Assembly (NCBI GenBank): GCA_015179025.1
Contig: WHUX01000273.1
Coordinates: forward strand, 1-62,374
Length of the DNA stretch: 62,374 bases
Source of the DNA: Terfezia claveryi
Taxonomy: Eukaryota > Ascomycota > Pezizomycetes > Pezizales > Pezizaceae
Reading direction: 5' to 3'
The notes under the pieces were generated by a model. The model searched no databases. It was not told where the DNA came from and saw only the letters and a list, made by a program, of their open reading frames with translations. Positions 10,801 through 22,199 of the stretch are shown in pieces. The translations under genes were made by a program, and so were the position numbers. Position 1 is the stretch's first letter. Every line of letters starts with the position of its first letter.

Positions 10801-13800
10801 ATCTTGGATAGGTCAAGGACCGTTGATGCACATCAGACTATCATGCTTCCACTCTAGAAAATTTAATCCAGTACAACTCAATTATTCTACCTTTCAAAAA
10901 GAATTATTAGCGATTATTGACTCATTAAAATTTTTTGAAGCACAATTGAGAGGTCACAAGTTCACTATCCTTACCGACTACAAACCATTAGTAACCTTCT
11001 ATACTTAAACGCTTGCAAGCCAGAAATTGAGGCGATGGCAAGATTACCTGATGGAATTTGATACAGACATACAGTATACCACAGGAAAGGAAAATTTGAT
11101 AGCAGACACTCTATCAAGAAAGCATAAATACTTGGACACTCCCACCACGAGGACGTTTATATCTCCAATAGCATTGATCCTCCTAACCATACCTACAACC
11201 GCAACATCTCTACCAACACTTTAAGAACTTTCCACTCACCAGAAACCTCTACTCAGAACAATATGTTTCTCACGGAGCTATCAATTTCAAGCATGTCGCT
11301 GCGACTTCAACAAATGTCGTGGAAGAGCCGAAGAACTTAGTCACCATATCTTCTGTCCATACTTCGAGGGCATCCAGACGAAGAAAGCGAATATGACATG
11401 ATGAAGGAAGAAGAGTCCTCAGACGACGAGACTCTATCCACTATACTGGAAGAAGTTTTCAGCGGGTATGATCATGTACCCAATATAAACAAGAACAAAC
11501 CCTTAACAGTTCTTGGACTAAGATATAGGCCTCCATCTTCTGAAAACGTACAACAAAATACCCTTACTCCTGAAGAAGTGAAAGAAATTGCTATCGACCT
11601 GGCTCATAGCAATTGGCAACAACACAAAAGGATGCACTGGTCCTTTTGCCGCGATTTTTACTGTCCAGTTCATGGCAGCTCCCACGCCGAAAACCGCATG
11701 TTCACTGTCGAAACATGTGCAATCTGCAACCACCACGGACATGGCAGTTTGAACTGTGACCTGACAGCCTCAGTTCTTAAGAAGGAGAAGGAATTCCTTA
11801 CGACTCATATGGCGCATATTTTATCCGCAAATGAGCCTCAAAAGTAACTAGCACCAGTATAATAAACGCCAGCTTATCCACCTCCACCAGCTCTAGCCGG
11901 AAGAAGCTATCCAGGAAATTAGAGAATGGGCAAAAAGATGGATTGCCAACAAGCCGACACAACCCACTCTCCAACCCAGCATTCAGTTCAGTAACTCTAC
12001 TGAACAGATGACCAACCGACAAATGGAACAGGAGATCATGAATACTCCTGTTGCCCCACAACAACCATGGAATGCACCTCAACAACTAGCTGTTACTGCT
12101 AGCAGCAGTAATGCAATTCCAATCAACACCGCCGCCGTCACCACTCATTCTAAAAAGCGAGTAGCCATTGACGAAGATCTACCCTCTTTCATTCAAGATA
12201 CCAAGACCTCCAGACAGCGTTGTAATTTCTGTAAGTTCTCAGAACATAATGCTTCTACATGCAAGGAGAAGAAACCCACCATCTATGACTTCAATACAAG
12301 GATCAAACCGACCCTCAACAAGCTCATTGAAGAGAAGCACATCAGCGACGGATGGGAAGACGACAAGGACTACTTCATCACACACTGGCTTGACCAAGGA
12401 ACAGGTATGAAAGCCGCATATCAATCATGCATAAGAGTATGTCCTATCTGGAAGAACTATTATGATACCTTTGTGAATCGTAAGGATCATGGAAGAAAAG
12501 ACGGATTTTTGTATGTCAAGAACCGACAAGGACAATGGAGACTAGTCTTGCCCTCTACCTTTAACATCGAAGGTAAGAACTATCTCGAATTGTTATTAAA
12601 GATGCACATGAAGCAACCACTCATGGTGGCATTGAAAAAACGATGAAATATCTTACTGACCGATATGATTGCCAGTCCTTTGCAGAACCAACTAAGGACT
12701 ATATCAGAAGTTGTGATACTTGTCAACGGACAAGTATTCCAACAAGGCGCCACTTGGACTCATAACCCCATTATATTACCAAGTAGGCCATGGACTGACA
12801 TATCGATGGATTTTCTTAAGTTAGCACCTGTGTTTACTAAGTTTCAATTTTGTACCCGAATATTCCTGTTGAAGAAGATCATGTAGTTTGTATTTCACGA
12901 CTTTGGACGATTGTCGATAGACAATCAGGATTCAAGTTTCTTATTCCTGTCTCAGATAATTTCACAGTAGAACAATGTACTGCTACCTTTGATACTCATG
13001 TAGTCCCGACTATGGGATACCCTTTTGTATTGTTTTTGACTGCGACACTCTTTTTATGTCAGTGCACTTTCAAGATTGGGCTAGGAATAAAGGAATCAAG
13101 TTGGAACCATCTACTGCATATCATCCATGTGCAGACGGACAATCGGAAATTGTGAACAAAGAAATTCTACAAGTAGCAAGAGCCTGTAAGATCGAAGGAT
13201 TTGATTGGCTACAGAAACTACCAGAGATACAGTTGAAACTTAACTCTAGGTATAATGCCACTAGACAGAATAGTCTCTTTTCCACACTATTTGGATTTAA
13301 TGCACATCTTGGCATATCGAACTTCCATACCCTATTAATGCATATGTACTAGCAAATGAACGTCACGAGGTAACGTCTAAAAACCTATATGATGCCAAGA
13401 AGACTCAAGCATCTTATACAAACAAACGACTATCCAATACAGCCAAATTTTCAGTCGGACAACAGGTTATGCTTTCCTCAGAAAATATCAAACTATCGAA
13501 TATCTCACCCAAGCTCAAACCAAAATGGCTAGGCCCATTTCCCATTATTTCCAGTAATCGGAAATGTAATAACTATAGCCTAGACCTATCCAGTCAACCT
13601 GACCTCCACCTCATATATAATACTTTTCATATCAGCAAACTTAAACCCTACTATAAAAACGATCCTACCCAGTTCCCTCATAGACAATCTCAGGAACCAG
13701 GACCAATTCAAGAAGATCGTTATGAAGTTGAAAAGGTATTACAATTCAGAACAGCTCCTCGAACTGGAGAAAGATAATATAAGGTCAGATGGCTAGGATA

Positions 13801-14086
13801 TACTCCTAAATATGATTCCTGGGTAAACGCCAAAGATATCACCACTGAAATTCTTCAAGACTTCTGGACGACCGGAAGCATAGAAGATACATTCAAGAGA
13901 TGTCAAAGAACTAAAGGAAAACAAGGACCACAAACCAGAGATGAGACTCGAGCTCTCATCCAACAAGAATGAGATAGAATCATGAGTCAAGGAAACACTA
14001 AGGATATTCATGTTAATGCTAATGTATTAACAATGCATCAAATCTTAGGACGTATGGAAACCAATATGGCAGAGCGAAAGAAGTAA
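7847..14086 (+). pseudogene. gag-pol: Gag C-terminus and Pol of 1A
   Basis: This continues the frame left at 1527. Gag and Pol share one frame up to about 11145, broken only by stops. The parts in order are: gag capsid region (8411-8857); a CCHC knuckle at 9050-9091 with a stop inside; a protease-like stretch near 9250 with D-L-Q-T-K-G-G instead of DSG; RT with YIDD at 10325-10336; RNase H with LVCDASDVGLGSW and TDYK; a long zinc-knuckle linker (11135-12499); integrase (12600-13350); and a chromodomain (VEKVLQFRTAPRTGER, about 13726-13860). Single-base losses occur near 11145 (shared with 1D) and near 12590, and two bases are lost near 11900. The stop at 14084-14086 lies 28 bp before the LTR. 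Confidence 0.9.
11135..12499 (+). other. extra zinc-knuckle linker between RNase H and integrase, copy 1A
   Basis: These roughly 450 codons follow the RNase H end (ADTLSRKHKYLDT) and precede the integrase zinc-finger region. They contain CRDFYCPVHGSSH, then a canonical CCHC knuckle at 11716-11757 (CAICNHHGHGSLNC) and a second at 12221-12262 (CNFCKFSEHNASTC). Between the knuckles lies a Gln/Pro/Ala-rich stretch. Usual Ty3/gypsy elements have only a short tether here. The copy is frameshifted; 1C shows the region in one frame. Confidence 0.8.
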
Positions 14087-14114
14087 GGATAGGAAATCCT
14101 TCTATGTACGGAAG

Positions 14115-14779
14115 TGTAATAGAGAACATTATCTCATTGATTATATACTTTTGTATTTCCTATATTACTATTATGTTATGTAACTAAGCCTCTCGGTTGA
14201 AGGACTAGCCTTCTACCACCTCCTATTGCTTTATAAGTGTCCATAGCACGCGGAATCTGCCACAGGAAGTTTCATGGCACTTGCCATATGAAGACACCCT
14301 CATTATGGCCGCATGACCTCTGTTTAAGGCATGTGACTCATTACTATGGCCACATGACCATCGTTTAAGGCGTGTGACTTATTACCATGGCCACATGACC
14401 CCTTTTGTACAGCGCACCACCTTCTGGTGTGCCACCCTTTATTGTATTTATTTCCTTAGTCATCAGATCTCAGAGGAGTATAAATAGGCCGCTGGACTCC
14501 CTTTAGAATCCAAGAAAGACAAAAAGCAACCAAGCAAGCACTCAGAGCAAGCAAGCCTATATTCCGATCAGATCAAGATCATATAGCTTAGATAGTACAA
14601 ATCATATAAGATAGATCATACCAGTTAATTACTGTTCCCTTTGGGAACGTCCCACATAGTAATCTCCCTACCCTTCTGAGGTCTTACCTCAGCAGAACCG
14701 AAATACACAACGTCCATGCCTATGGATATAGATTGTATAAATGGTACCGAATGAATACTGTCTAGTACCATTCATTACA
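14115..14779 (+). repeat. 3' LTR of 1A (665 bp)
   Basis: It starts TGTAATAGAG and ends CATTCATTACA. It is shorter than the LTRs of 1C and 1D because a 41-bp U3 unit (GTGTGACTCATTAC...) is present twice instead of three times and a short AT stretch is missing near the start. Confidence 0.94.
14479..14486 (+). promoter_or_regulatory. TATA box in 3' LTR of 1A
   Basis: TATAAATA lies in a conserved context (AGAGGAGTATAAATAGG) found in every family 1 LTR: 21744 in 1C, 47888 and 56208 in 1D. It marks the likely U3/R promoter. Confidence 0.7.
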
Positions 14780-14943
14780 GGTCGCATATATAGAGTAAAA
14801 AATGACACAAATGCTGTAGTCATGTTTACTATTCCTAAACGAGATAAACCGGAAGAAGCCAGACATGTCAATGACTATCGAGACCGCAATTTAGCCATCG
14901 AACTAGACCACACCCCATTGCCAGATATTAATGAAGCAATCGA
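14780..14943 (+). pseudogene. pol: RT fragment of 1C between two insertions
   Basis: This short piece encodes GRIYRVKNDTNAVVMFTIPK and PLPDINEAID, matching the RT of 1A from about 9950. It stops where the inverted-repeat element begins, and the frame continues at 17297. Confidence 0.88.
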
Positions 14944-14944
14944 T

Positions 14945-14970
14945 ATCAGCAAAAAAAAATTTGTGTCAGG
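14945..14970. repeat. left terminal inverted repeat
   Basis: ATCAGC, then nine A, then TTTGTGTCAGG. It pairs with 17270-17296 with one base change and one extra base. Confidence 0.85.
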
Positions 14971-15017
14971 ACACACGACATCTTCATATGCATCAGGTCG
15001 CTTCCTATCATTTAGGT

Positions 15018-15190
15018 GGTTGCGTCCTGTGCTTCCTGTCAGCTAGTTTGCGTCCCGTGCTTCCTGTCAGCGAGGTTGCATCCTGTACTTTCTGTTAGCG
15101 AGGTTGCGTCCTCTGGCTTGCACGTTGCGTCCCATGCTTCCTGTTAGCCAGGTTGCATCTCGTGCTTCCTGTTAGCAAGGCTGTATCCCC
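15018..15190. repeat. 28-bp minisatellite, about six units
   Basis: The unit resembles GGTTGCGTCCYGTGCTTCCTG plus TYAGCNA. The fourth unit is truncated and the last is degenerate. The GTGCTTCCTG core may derive from a short motif near the element ends. Confidence 0.85.
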
Positions 15191-15723
15191 TACTATTCAT
15201 ATATTCACGGCCTCTATATATGTATGAGTTCATGCATTCGCAGCCTCTGACTACTTATGTATGTATTTATACATATTTGGGGAGGCCACAAATGCATGAA
15301 TTAAAGGCCGCGAATGCACATATACACAGGGCACAAAAACATGAATTCAATACATGATAAATCCCATGTTTAAATGTACTACATCCAGCTATTTCCCCCT
15401 CCGTACTAGATTGTTCACATAAGTAGAGGAGCTCCATTCGACACCTTCTATAGAGCAGGTTCTTAGACAACGCCATGCAGGTTCTAAGACAGCACACGGA
15501 ACAAGTTCTAAGACACATTAAGGGGCTGGGTGATCTCCAAGCCAGACTAGCAAATCCCCTATTTCAAAAGTGTGGCCGCCTGGGACTTAGAGGTTTTTTC
15601 CTGTCATTCCTTCCTAAGGCCACCGCACCATCATAGGGAGCTTGTTACGACGCTGATTTGTGGTCTCGTGAATGCGGACATCGAGGTTGATATGGTCGTT
15701 GATATTGCATGCTCAGTAGGCAG

Positions 15724-16848
15724 CTCTGCACGCGGATATCTAGGCTGGTTTGCTCGCTGGATTCTAGGCTCATTTACACGGTGATTTCTAAGCTAATTTG
15801 CTCGCTCAATTCCAGACTCATTTGCTCGCTCAATTCCAGGCTCATTTGCTCGCTCAATTCCAGGCTCATTTGCTCGCTCATATCCAGGCTCATTTGCTCG
15901 CTCATATCCAGGCTCATTTGCTCGCTCAATTCCAGGCTCATTTGCTCGCTCATATCCAGGCTCATTTGCTCGCTCGATTCCAGGCTATTTGCTCGCTCAT
16001 TCCAGGCTCATTTGCTCGCTCGATTCCCAGGCTGATTTGCTCGCTCGATTCCAGGCTCATTTGCTCGCTCGATTCCAGGCTGATTTGCTCGCTCAATTCC
16101 AGGCTCATTTGCTCGCTCGATTCCAGGCTCATTTGCTCGCTCGATTCCAGGCTCATTTGCTCGCTCGATTCCAGGCTGATTTGCTCGCTCAATTCCGGGC
16201 TCATTTGCTCGCTCATATCCAGGCTGATTTGCTCGCTCGATTCTAGGCTCGTTTGCTCGGTGATATCCAGGCTCATTTGCTCGCTCGATTCCAGGCTCAT
16301 TTGCTCGCTCAATTCCAGGCTCATTTGCTCGCTCATATCCAGGCTGATTTGCTCGCTCGATTCTAGGCTCGTTTGCTCGCTCATATCCAGGCTGATTTGC
16401 TCGCTGATATCCAGGCTGATCTGCTCGCTCGATTCTAGACTTATTTGCTCGCTGATATCCAGGCTGATTTGCTCGCCCAATTCCAGGCTCATTTGCTCGC
16501 TCGATTCCAGGCTGATTTGCTCGCTCGATTCCAGGCTCATTTGCTAGTCGCTCGATTCCAGGCTCATTTGCTCGGTGATATCCAGGCTGATTTGCTCGCT
16601 CGATTCCAGGCTCATTTGCACGCTGATTTCTAGGTCGATTTGCACGGTGGATTCCAGGCTGATTTGCACGCTGATTTCTAGGTCGATTTGCCTGGTAGAT
16701 TCCAGGCTAATTTGCACGCTGATTTCTAGGTCGATTTGCCCGGTGGATTCCAGGGTGATTTGCAGGTTGATTTCTAGGTCGATTTGCACGGTGGATACCA
16801 GGCTTATTTGCACGGTGATATGGCACTGATTTGGGCAGTGATTTTGGT
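15724..16848. repeat. 24-bp minisatellite, about 46 units
   Basis: The core unit is CTCATTTGCTCGCTCRATTC followed by CAGG. Variants have CATATCC or GATATCC in place of CRATTCC. From about 16610 the array changes to a 48-bp higher-order unit that alternates TTGCACGCTGATTTCTAGG and TTGCACGGTGGATTCCAGG. Because 24 is a multiple of three and the unit lacks stops in most phases, long meaningless ORFs run through it on both strands (LICSLDSR and MSLESSEQ repeats). There are no spacers, so it is not a CRISPR array. Confidence 0.97.
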
Positions 16849-17037
16849 TTTACGCGTGTTTAGCTAGCTAGTTTTAGAGATATTATCAGAATCAATTACA
16901 TTTTTGGAAATGCATAGAATGCAGGTATCAAGCGCGATCGCAAGGCCGCGCCTATATTTGCGTCAGATGGTGAACTTAAACATAGTGAGATTTTGCATGC
17001 GTACAGGAAGAACAATACTTCATGTGCGTATGATATA

Positions 17038-17200
17038 ATAGGTGCGTGTCATGAAATATGGATTTAAATTAGCTGCGCAGTGTAAGTATTATAAGATAGG
17101 TGTACATCAGGAAATATGGATTAAAATTAGTTGCATAGGGAAAGTATTATAAAATAATTGTGCGTCAGGAAATATTAATTTAAATGATTTGCGTCAGGAC
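17038..17200. repeat. 58-bp subterminal tandem repeat, about 2.7 units
   Basis: The unit begins ATAGGTGCGTGTCATGAAAT and ends AAGTATTATAAG. It contains GCGTCAGG-like motifs matching the inner end of the terminal inverted repeat, which suggests subterminal transposase-binding repeats. Confidence 0.8.
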
Positions 17201-17269
17201 GGAGCGCATGGCTATAGTTGGCTTCTGAATCTCGAGTTTTGCAAAAGAGCTTCATGTGCTTCCGAAGCA

Positions 17270-17296
17270 CCTGACGCAAACTTTTTTTTTGCTGAT
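17270..17296. repeat. right terminal inverted repeat
   Basis: CCTGACGCAAAC, then a T run, then GCTGAT. It is the reverse complement of the left end. Confidence 0.85.
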
Positions 17297-20200
17297 GGAA
17301 CTAGTAGCAGAGAACCCTATTTGGACTAAGCTCGACTTAGCCAATGTATTTTTTAATATCAGAAACAATAAAGAATCTAAACAACACTCTACCTTTTTAT
17401 ATCACATGGGATATTTCAAAAGTAAAGTTATGCAATAAGGGGATGGTACCGCACCTGCTACTATGGTTCGCGTTATGAATGAAATTTTTAAAGACATGGT
17501 CTATAAAAATTTAATCATCTATATTGATGATATTATTATATTCTCTAAAACTTATAAAGAACTTGTAGAATTATTGAAGAAAGTACTTCAACGTCTACAG
17601 GATAAGAAATTCTATCTTAAAGAAAGTAAATGCCAGTTCTTTACTCCAAGATTGGAAATCTTAGGATATGTTTTGACATCAGATGGATTACATTTAGACC
17701 CGAAGAAGAGGACTACTATATTAACATTTCAAACTCCTACAAGAAAAAAGGATCTTAGAGGATTCCTTGGAATCATTAATTATCTCAGCAGGTTTATTCC
17801 TGACTTGGCATCGTAGGCAAGTACCCTTGTAGAACTGCAAGGAGAAACAAAGAAATGGGAATGGACAGATACTCATAATGCAGCGTTTGAAAAACTTAAG
17901 GAACTCGTGAATTCCCCACATCTTTTAAAACCCTGGAATAATAAATCTACTGAACCCAAATATTTAGTTTGTGATGCTAGTGATGTAGGACTAGGATTTT
18001 GGATAGGTCAAGGACCATTGACATATATCAGACCATCATGCTTCCACTCTAGAAAATTCAATCCAGCATAAGTCAATTATCCTACCTTCCAAAAGGAATT
18101 ATTAGCGATTATTGACTCATTAAAATTTTTTGAAGCACAATTAAGAGGTCACAAGTTCACTATCCTTACCGACCATAAACCATTAGTAACCTTTTATACT
18201 CAAACACCTGCAAGCCAGAAATTGAGGCGATGGCAAGATTACCTAATGGAATTTGATACAGACATACAGCATACCGCAGGAAAGGAAAATTTGATAGCAG
18301 ATGCTCTATCAAGAAAGCATAAATACTTGGACACTCCTACTACCGAGGACGATTATATCTCCAACAGCATCGATCCTCCTAACTATACCTACAACTGCAA
18401 CATCTCTACCAATACTTTAAGAACTTTCTATTTACTAGAAACCTTTACTCAGAACAATATGGTTTCTAATGGAGCTATCAATTTCAAGCATATTGACTGT
18501 GACTTCAACAAATGTCATAGAAGAGCCGAAGAACTTTGACACCATATCTTCTGTCTATACTTCGAGGGCATCCCAGATAAAGAAAGCGAATATGACATGA
18601 TGAAGAAAGAAGTGTCCTCAGACAATGAGACTCTATCTACCATACTAGAAGAAGTTTTTAGCGGGTATGATCGTATACCCAATATAAACAAGAACAAACC
18701 TTTAACAGTTCTTGGACTAAGATATAGGCCTTCATCTTCTGAAAACATTCAACAAAAATCTTTCACTCCCAAAGAAGCGAAGGAAATTGCCATTGACCTA
18801 GCTTATAGCAATTGGCAACAACACAAAAGGATGCACTGGTCCTTTTGTCGAGATTTTTACTGTCCAGTTCATGGCAGCTCTCATGCTATGAATAACCGCA
18901 TGTTCACTATTGAAACATGTGCAATCTGCAACCACTACGGACATGGCAGTTTGAACTGTAACCTATCAGCCTTAGTTCTTAAGAAGGAGAAGGAATTCCT
19001 TACAACTTATATTGTACATATCTTATCCGCAAATGAGCCTCAAAAGGAACTAGCACCAGTTCAACAAACGTCAGCTTATCTACCTCTACAAGCTCTCAGC
19101 CGCGAAGAAGCTATCCAGGAAATTAGAGAATGGGCAATAAGATGGATTACCAACAAGCCTACACGACCTACTCTCCAACATAGTATTTAGTTCAGTAACC
19201 CTACCAAACAGATGAGCACCAGACAAATAGAACAGGAGATCATGAATACTCTTGTTGCCCCACAACATCCATGGAATACACCTCAACAACCAGCTGCAAC
19301 CGCTAGCAGCAGTAATGTGATTCCAATCAAGACTGCCGCCGTCACCACTCGTTCTAAAAAGTGAATAGCCATTGACGAAGATTTATCCTCTTTCATTCAA
19401 CATACCAAGACCTCCAGACAGCGTTGTGATTTCTGTAAGTTCTCAAGATATAATGCTTCTACATGCAAGGAAAAGAAACCTACCATCAATGACTTCAATA
19501 CAAGGATCAAACCAACCCTCAACAAGCTCATAAAAGAGAAACACATCAGTGACAGATGGAAGGATAATGAGGACTACTTCATCACATACTGGCTTAACCA
19601 AGGTACAGGTATGAAAGCCGCATATCAATCATGCATGAGAGTTTGTCCTATCTGAAAGAAGTACTATGATACCTTTGTGAACCGTAAGAATCATAGAAGA
19701 AAAAACGGATTTTTGTATGTCAAGAACCGACAAGGACAATGGAGATTAGTCTTGCCCTCTACCTTTAACATTGAAGGTAAGAACTATCTCGAATTGGTTA
19801 TTAAAGATGCACATGTAGCAACTAGTTATGGTGGCATTGAAAAAACGATGAAATATCTTACTGACCGATATGATTGCCAGTCCTTTGCAGAACCAACTAA
19901 GGACTATATCAGAAGTTGTGATACTTGTCAATAAACAAAGTATTCTAATAAGGTGCCACTTGGACTCGTAACCCCATTACATGTACCAAACAAGCCATGG
20001 ACTGACATATCGATGGATTTTCTTAAGTTAGCACCTTTGTTTACTAAGTGTTCAATTTTGTACCCAAATATTCCTGTTGAAAAAGATCATGTAGTTTGTA
20101 TTTCACGACTTTGGACGATTGTGGATAGACAATTAGGATTTAAATTTCTTATTCCTATCTCAGATAATTTCACAGCAGAACAATGTATTGCTACCTTTGA

Positions 20201-21299
20201 TACTCATGTAGTCCCGACTACTATGGGATACCCTTTTTGTATTGTTTTTGACAACGACATTCTATTTATATCAACGCACTTTCAAGATTGGGCTAGGAAT
20301 AAAGGAATCAAGTTGGAACCGTCCACCACATATTATCTATATACAGACAGATAATCAGAAATTGTGAACAAAGAAATTCTAAATATAGTAAGAGGCTGTA
20401 AAATTGAAGGATTTGATTGGCTACAGAAACTACTAGAAATACAGTTGAAACTTAACTCTAGGTATAATACTACTAGACAGAATAGTCCCTTTACTACACT
20501 ATTTGGATTTAATGCACATCTTGGTATATCGATACTTCCATACCCCATTAATGCATATGTACTAGTGAATGAACATCATGAGGTAATGTCTAAAAACCTA
20601 TATGATACTAAGAAGACTCAAGCATCTCAAGCGAACAAACAACTACCCAATACAGCCAAATTTCCAGTTGCACAACAAGTTATACTTTCCTCAGAAAATA
20701 TCAACCTATCGAACGTCTCACCCAAACTCAAACCAAAATGACTAGGCCAATTTTCTATTATTTCTAGTAATCGGAAATGCAATAACTATAGCCTAGACCT
20801 ATCCAGTCAACCTGACCTCCACCTCATATATAATACTTTTCATATTAGCAAACTCCAACCATACTACAAAAACAATCCTACCCAGTTCCCTCACAGACAA
20901 TCTTAGGAACCAGGACCAATTCAAGATGATCGTTATGAAGTTAAAAAGATATTAGAATTTAGAACAGCTCCTGGAACTAGATAAAGACAATATAAGGTCA
21001 GATGGCTAGGATACTCTCCTAAATATAATTCCTGGGTAAATGCCAAGGATATCACTACTTAAATTCTTCAAGACTTCTGGATGACTAGAAGTATAGAAGA
21101 TACATTCAAGAAATGTCGAAGAAGTAAAGGAAAATGAGGACCACAAACTAGGGATGAGACCCGAGCTCTCATCTAACAAGAATGAGATAGAATCATGAGT
21201 CAAGGAAACACTAAGAAGATTCATGTTAATGCAAATATATTAACAATGCATCAAATCTTAGGACGTATGGAAACCAATATGGCAGAGCGAAAGAAGTAA
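17297..21299 (+). pseudogene. pol: Pol of 1C: RT, RNase H, zinc linker, integrase, chromodomain
   Basis: The RT of 1C resumes with ELVAENPIWTK. Every readable block from here to the terminal stop (21297-21299) lies in the same frame, interrupted by stops only. It contains RT with YIDD at 17520-17531, RNase H (LVCDASDVGLGFW, TDHKPLV, ADALSRKHKYL), the zinc-knuckle linker (18331-19700), the integrase zinc finger (ending CDTCQ near 19930), integrase core (ISMDFLKLAPLF, FDNDILF, then the third acidic position) and a chromodomain near 20930-21070. This copy shows that the linker is a genuine part of the polyprotein. The stops are mostly TAG/TAA/TGA at former Gln, Trp and Arg codons. Confidence 0.92.
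18331..19700 (+). other. extra zinc-knuckle linker of 1C, in frame
   Basis: About 455 codons lie between RNase H and integrase. Cys/His clusters in order are: CDFNKC then HH-X2-C near 18500-18550; CRDFYCPVHGSSH near 18850; CCHC knuckle CAICNHYGHGSLNC at 18918-18959; and a second knuckle at 19425-19466, where His has become Tyr (CDFCKFSRYNASTC). The region also has an acidic patch (VSSDNETLSTILEEVF) and a Gln/Pro/Ala stretch. It resembles an additional nucleocapsid-like module; its role is unknown. Confidence 0.85.
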
Positions 21300-21327
21300 G
21301 GATAGGAAATCCTTCTATATGGGGAAG

Positions 21328-22047
21328 TATAATAGAGAATGTTGTTTTATTACTTATATAATTGATTATATACTTTTGTATTTCCTATATTACTACTATG
21401 TTATATAACTAAGCTCTCGGTTGAAGGACTAGCCTTCTACCACCTCCTATTGCTTTATAAGCATCCATAGCACGCGGAATTTGCCATGGGAAGTTCCATG
21501 GCACTTGCCATATGAAGACACCCTCATTATGGTCGCGTGACCTCTATTTAAGGCATGTGACTCATTACTATGGCCATATGACCATCGTTTAAGGCGTGTG
21601 ACTCATTACTATGGCCACATGACCATCATTTAAGGCGTGTGACTCATTACTATGGCCACATGACCCCTTTTGTACTGCGCACTACCTTCTGGTGTACCAC
21701 CCTTTATTGTATATATTTCCTTAGTCATTAGATTTTAGAGGAGTATAAATAGGGCGCTGGATTCCCTCTGGAATCCACAAGAAAGACAAGAAGCAACAAG
21801 CAAGCACACAGCAGCAAGCAAGCCTATATTACGATCAGATCAAGATCATATAGCTTAGATAGCATAAATCATATAAGATAGATTACACCAGTTAATTACT
21901 GTTCCCTACGGGAATGTCCTACATAGTAATCTCCTTACCCTTCTGAGGTCTTACCTCAGTAGAACCAAAATACACAAATATCCATGCCTACAGATATAGA
22001 TTGTATAAACGGTACCGAATGAATAATGTCTAGTACCATTCATTATA
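21328..22047 (+). repeat. 3' LTR of 1C (720 bp)
   Basis: This is full length with three 41-bp U3 units and a TATA box at 21744-21751. The first bases read TATAAT and the last CATTATA, each one CpA to TpA (or TpG to TpA) change away from TGTAAT and CATTACA. Confidence 0.94.
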
Positions 22048-22199
22048 TCCAGCTTGTGAGAATTTTGCTTTATCTAAAAATGCCTATTGGATAACTATAC
22101 TTGATCTCCTGGCTAGTACCTAGGAGCTAGTAATCTAGACCCATTGGCATGCTCTACTTGCCTAGCTTGCACATAACCTAGCTCAGCTTTCATGGTAAA
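22048..22199 (-). pseudogene. pol: relic 2R of a family 2 integrase
   Basis: This 152-bp piece matches the integrase C-terminal region of 2B (about 2592-2744) in the same minus orientation. It is sandwiched between the 3' LTR of 1C and the 5' LTR of 2F, so both inserted into it. It is the oldest layer visible. The rest of the relic must lie outside the window. Confidence 0.8.

Larger units (their letters stand above)
1..14779 (+). mobile_element. Ty3/gypsy chromovirus 1A (family 1), 5' LTR truncated by window
   Basis: This is an LTR retrotransposon of family 1, oriented left to right. The window holds the last 195 bp of its 5' LTR, the leader, gag-pol and the whole 3' LTR (14115-14779). Element 2B is nested in gag; removing it and one CTCAT duplication restores the reading frame. 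Immediately right of the 3' LTR the sequence enters the reverse transcriptase of another family 1 copy (1C), so 1A inserted into a relative. The layout matches the complete copy 1D. It is no longer autonomous, because it has several stops and frameshifts. Confidence 0.93.
14944..17296. mobile_element. non-autonomous terminal-inverted-repeat element carrying minisatellites
   Basis: This is a 2.35-kb insertion in the RT of 1C, recognised because RT sequence stops at 14943 and resumes at 17297. Its ends are inverted repeats of 26-27 bp: left 14945-14970 and right 17270-17296, both ATCAGC, nine A, then (G)TTTGYGTCAGG. There is no transposase ORF. Most of the interior is three unrelated tandem arrays (28, 24 and 58 bp periods) plus an AT-rich stretch with inverted copies of GCATTCGCAGCCTC-like sequence near 15230-15330. 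A target duplication is not clean (perhaps CGA/GGA), so I cannot assign a superfamily. Confidence 0.8.
14780..22047 (+). mobile_element. Ty3/gypsy chromovirus 1C (family 1), 3' part
   Basis: This copy is visible only from the middle of its reverse transcriptase to its 3' LTR; its 5' part lies left of the window beyond 1A. It is split by 1A on the left and by the inverted-repeat element at 14944-17296. It is older than 1A: its LTR ends read TATAAT and CATTATA, and its pol has many stops but no net frameshift. Its right flank (22048 on) is a family 2 relic. Confidence 0.93.

Noticed and set aside
15709..16829. Long ORFs of repeated LICSLDSR or MSLESSEQ peptides on both strands
   Set aside because: They follow from a 24-bp minisatellite whose period is a multiple of three. 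Frames are open in several phases and both strands, and there is no start context or conserved end.
15724..16848. CRISPR-like array
   Set aside because: Units are contiguous without unique spacers, and the surroundings are eukaryotic retrotransposons.
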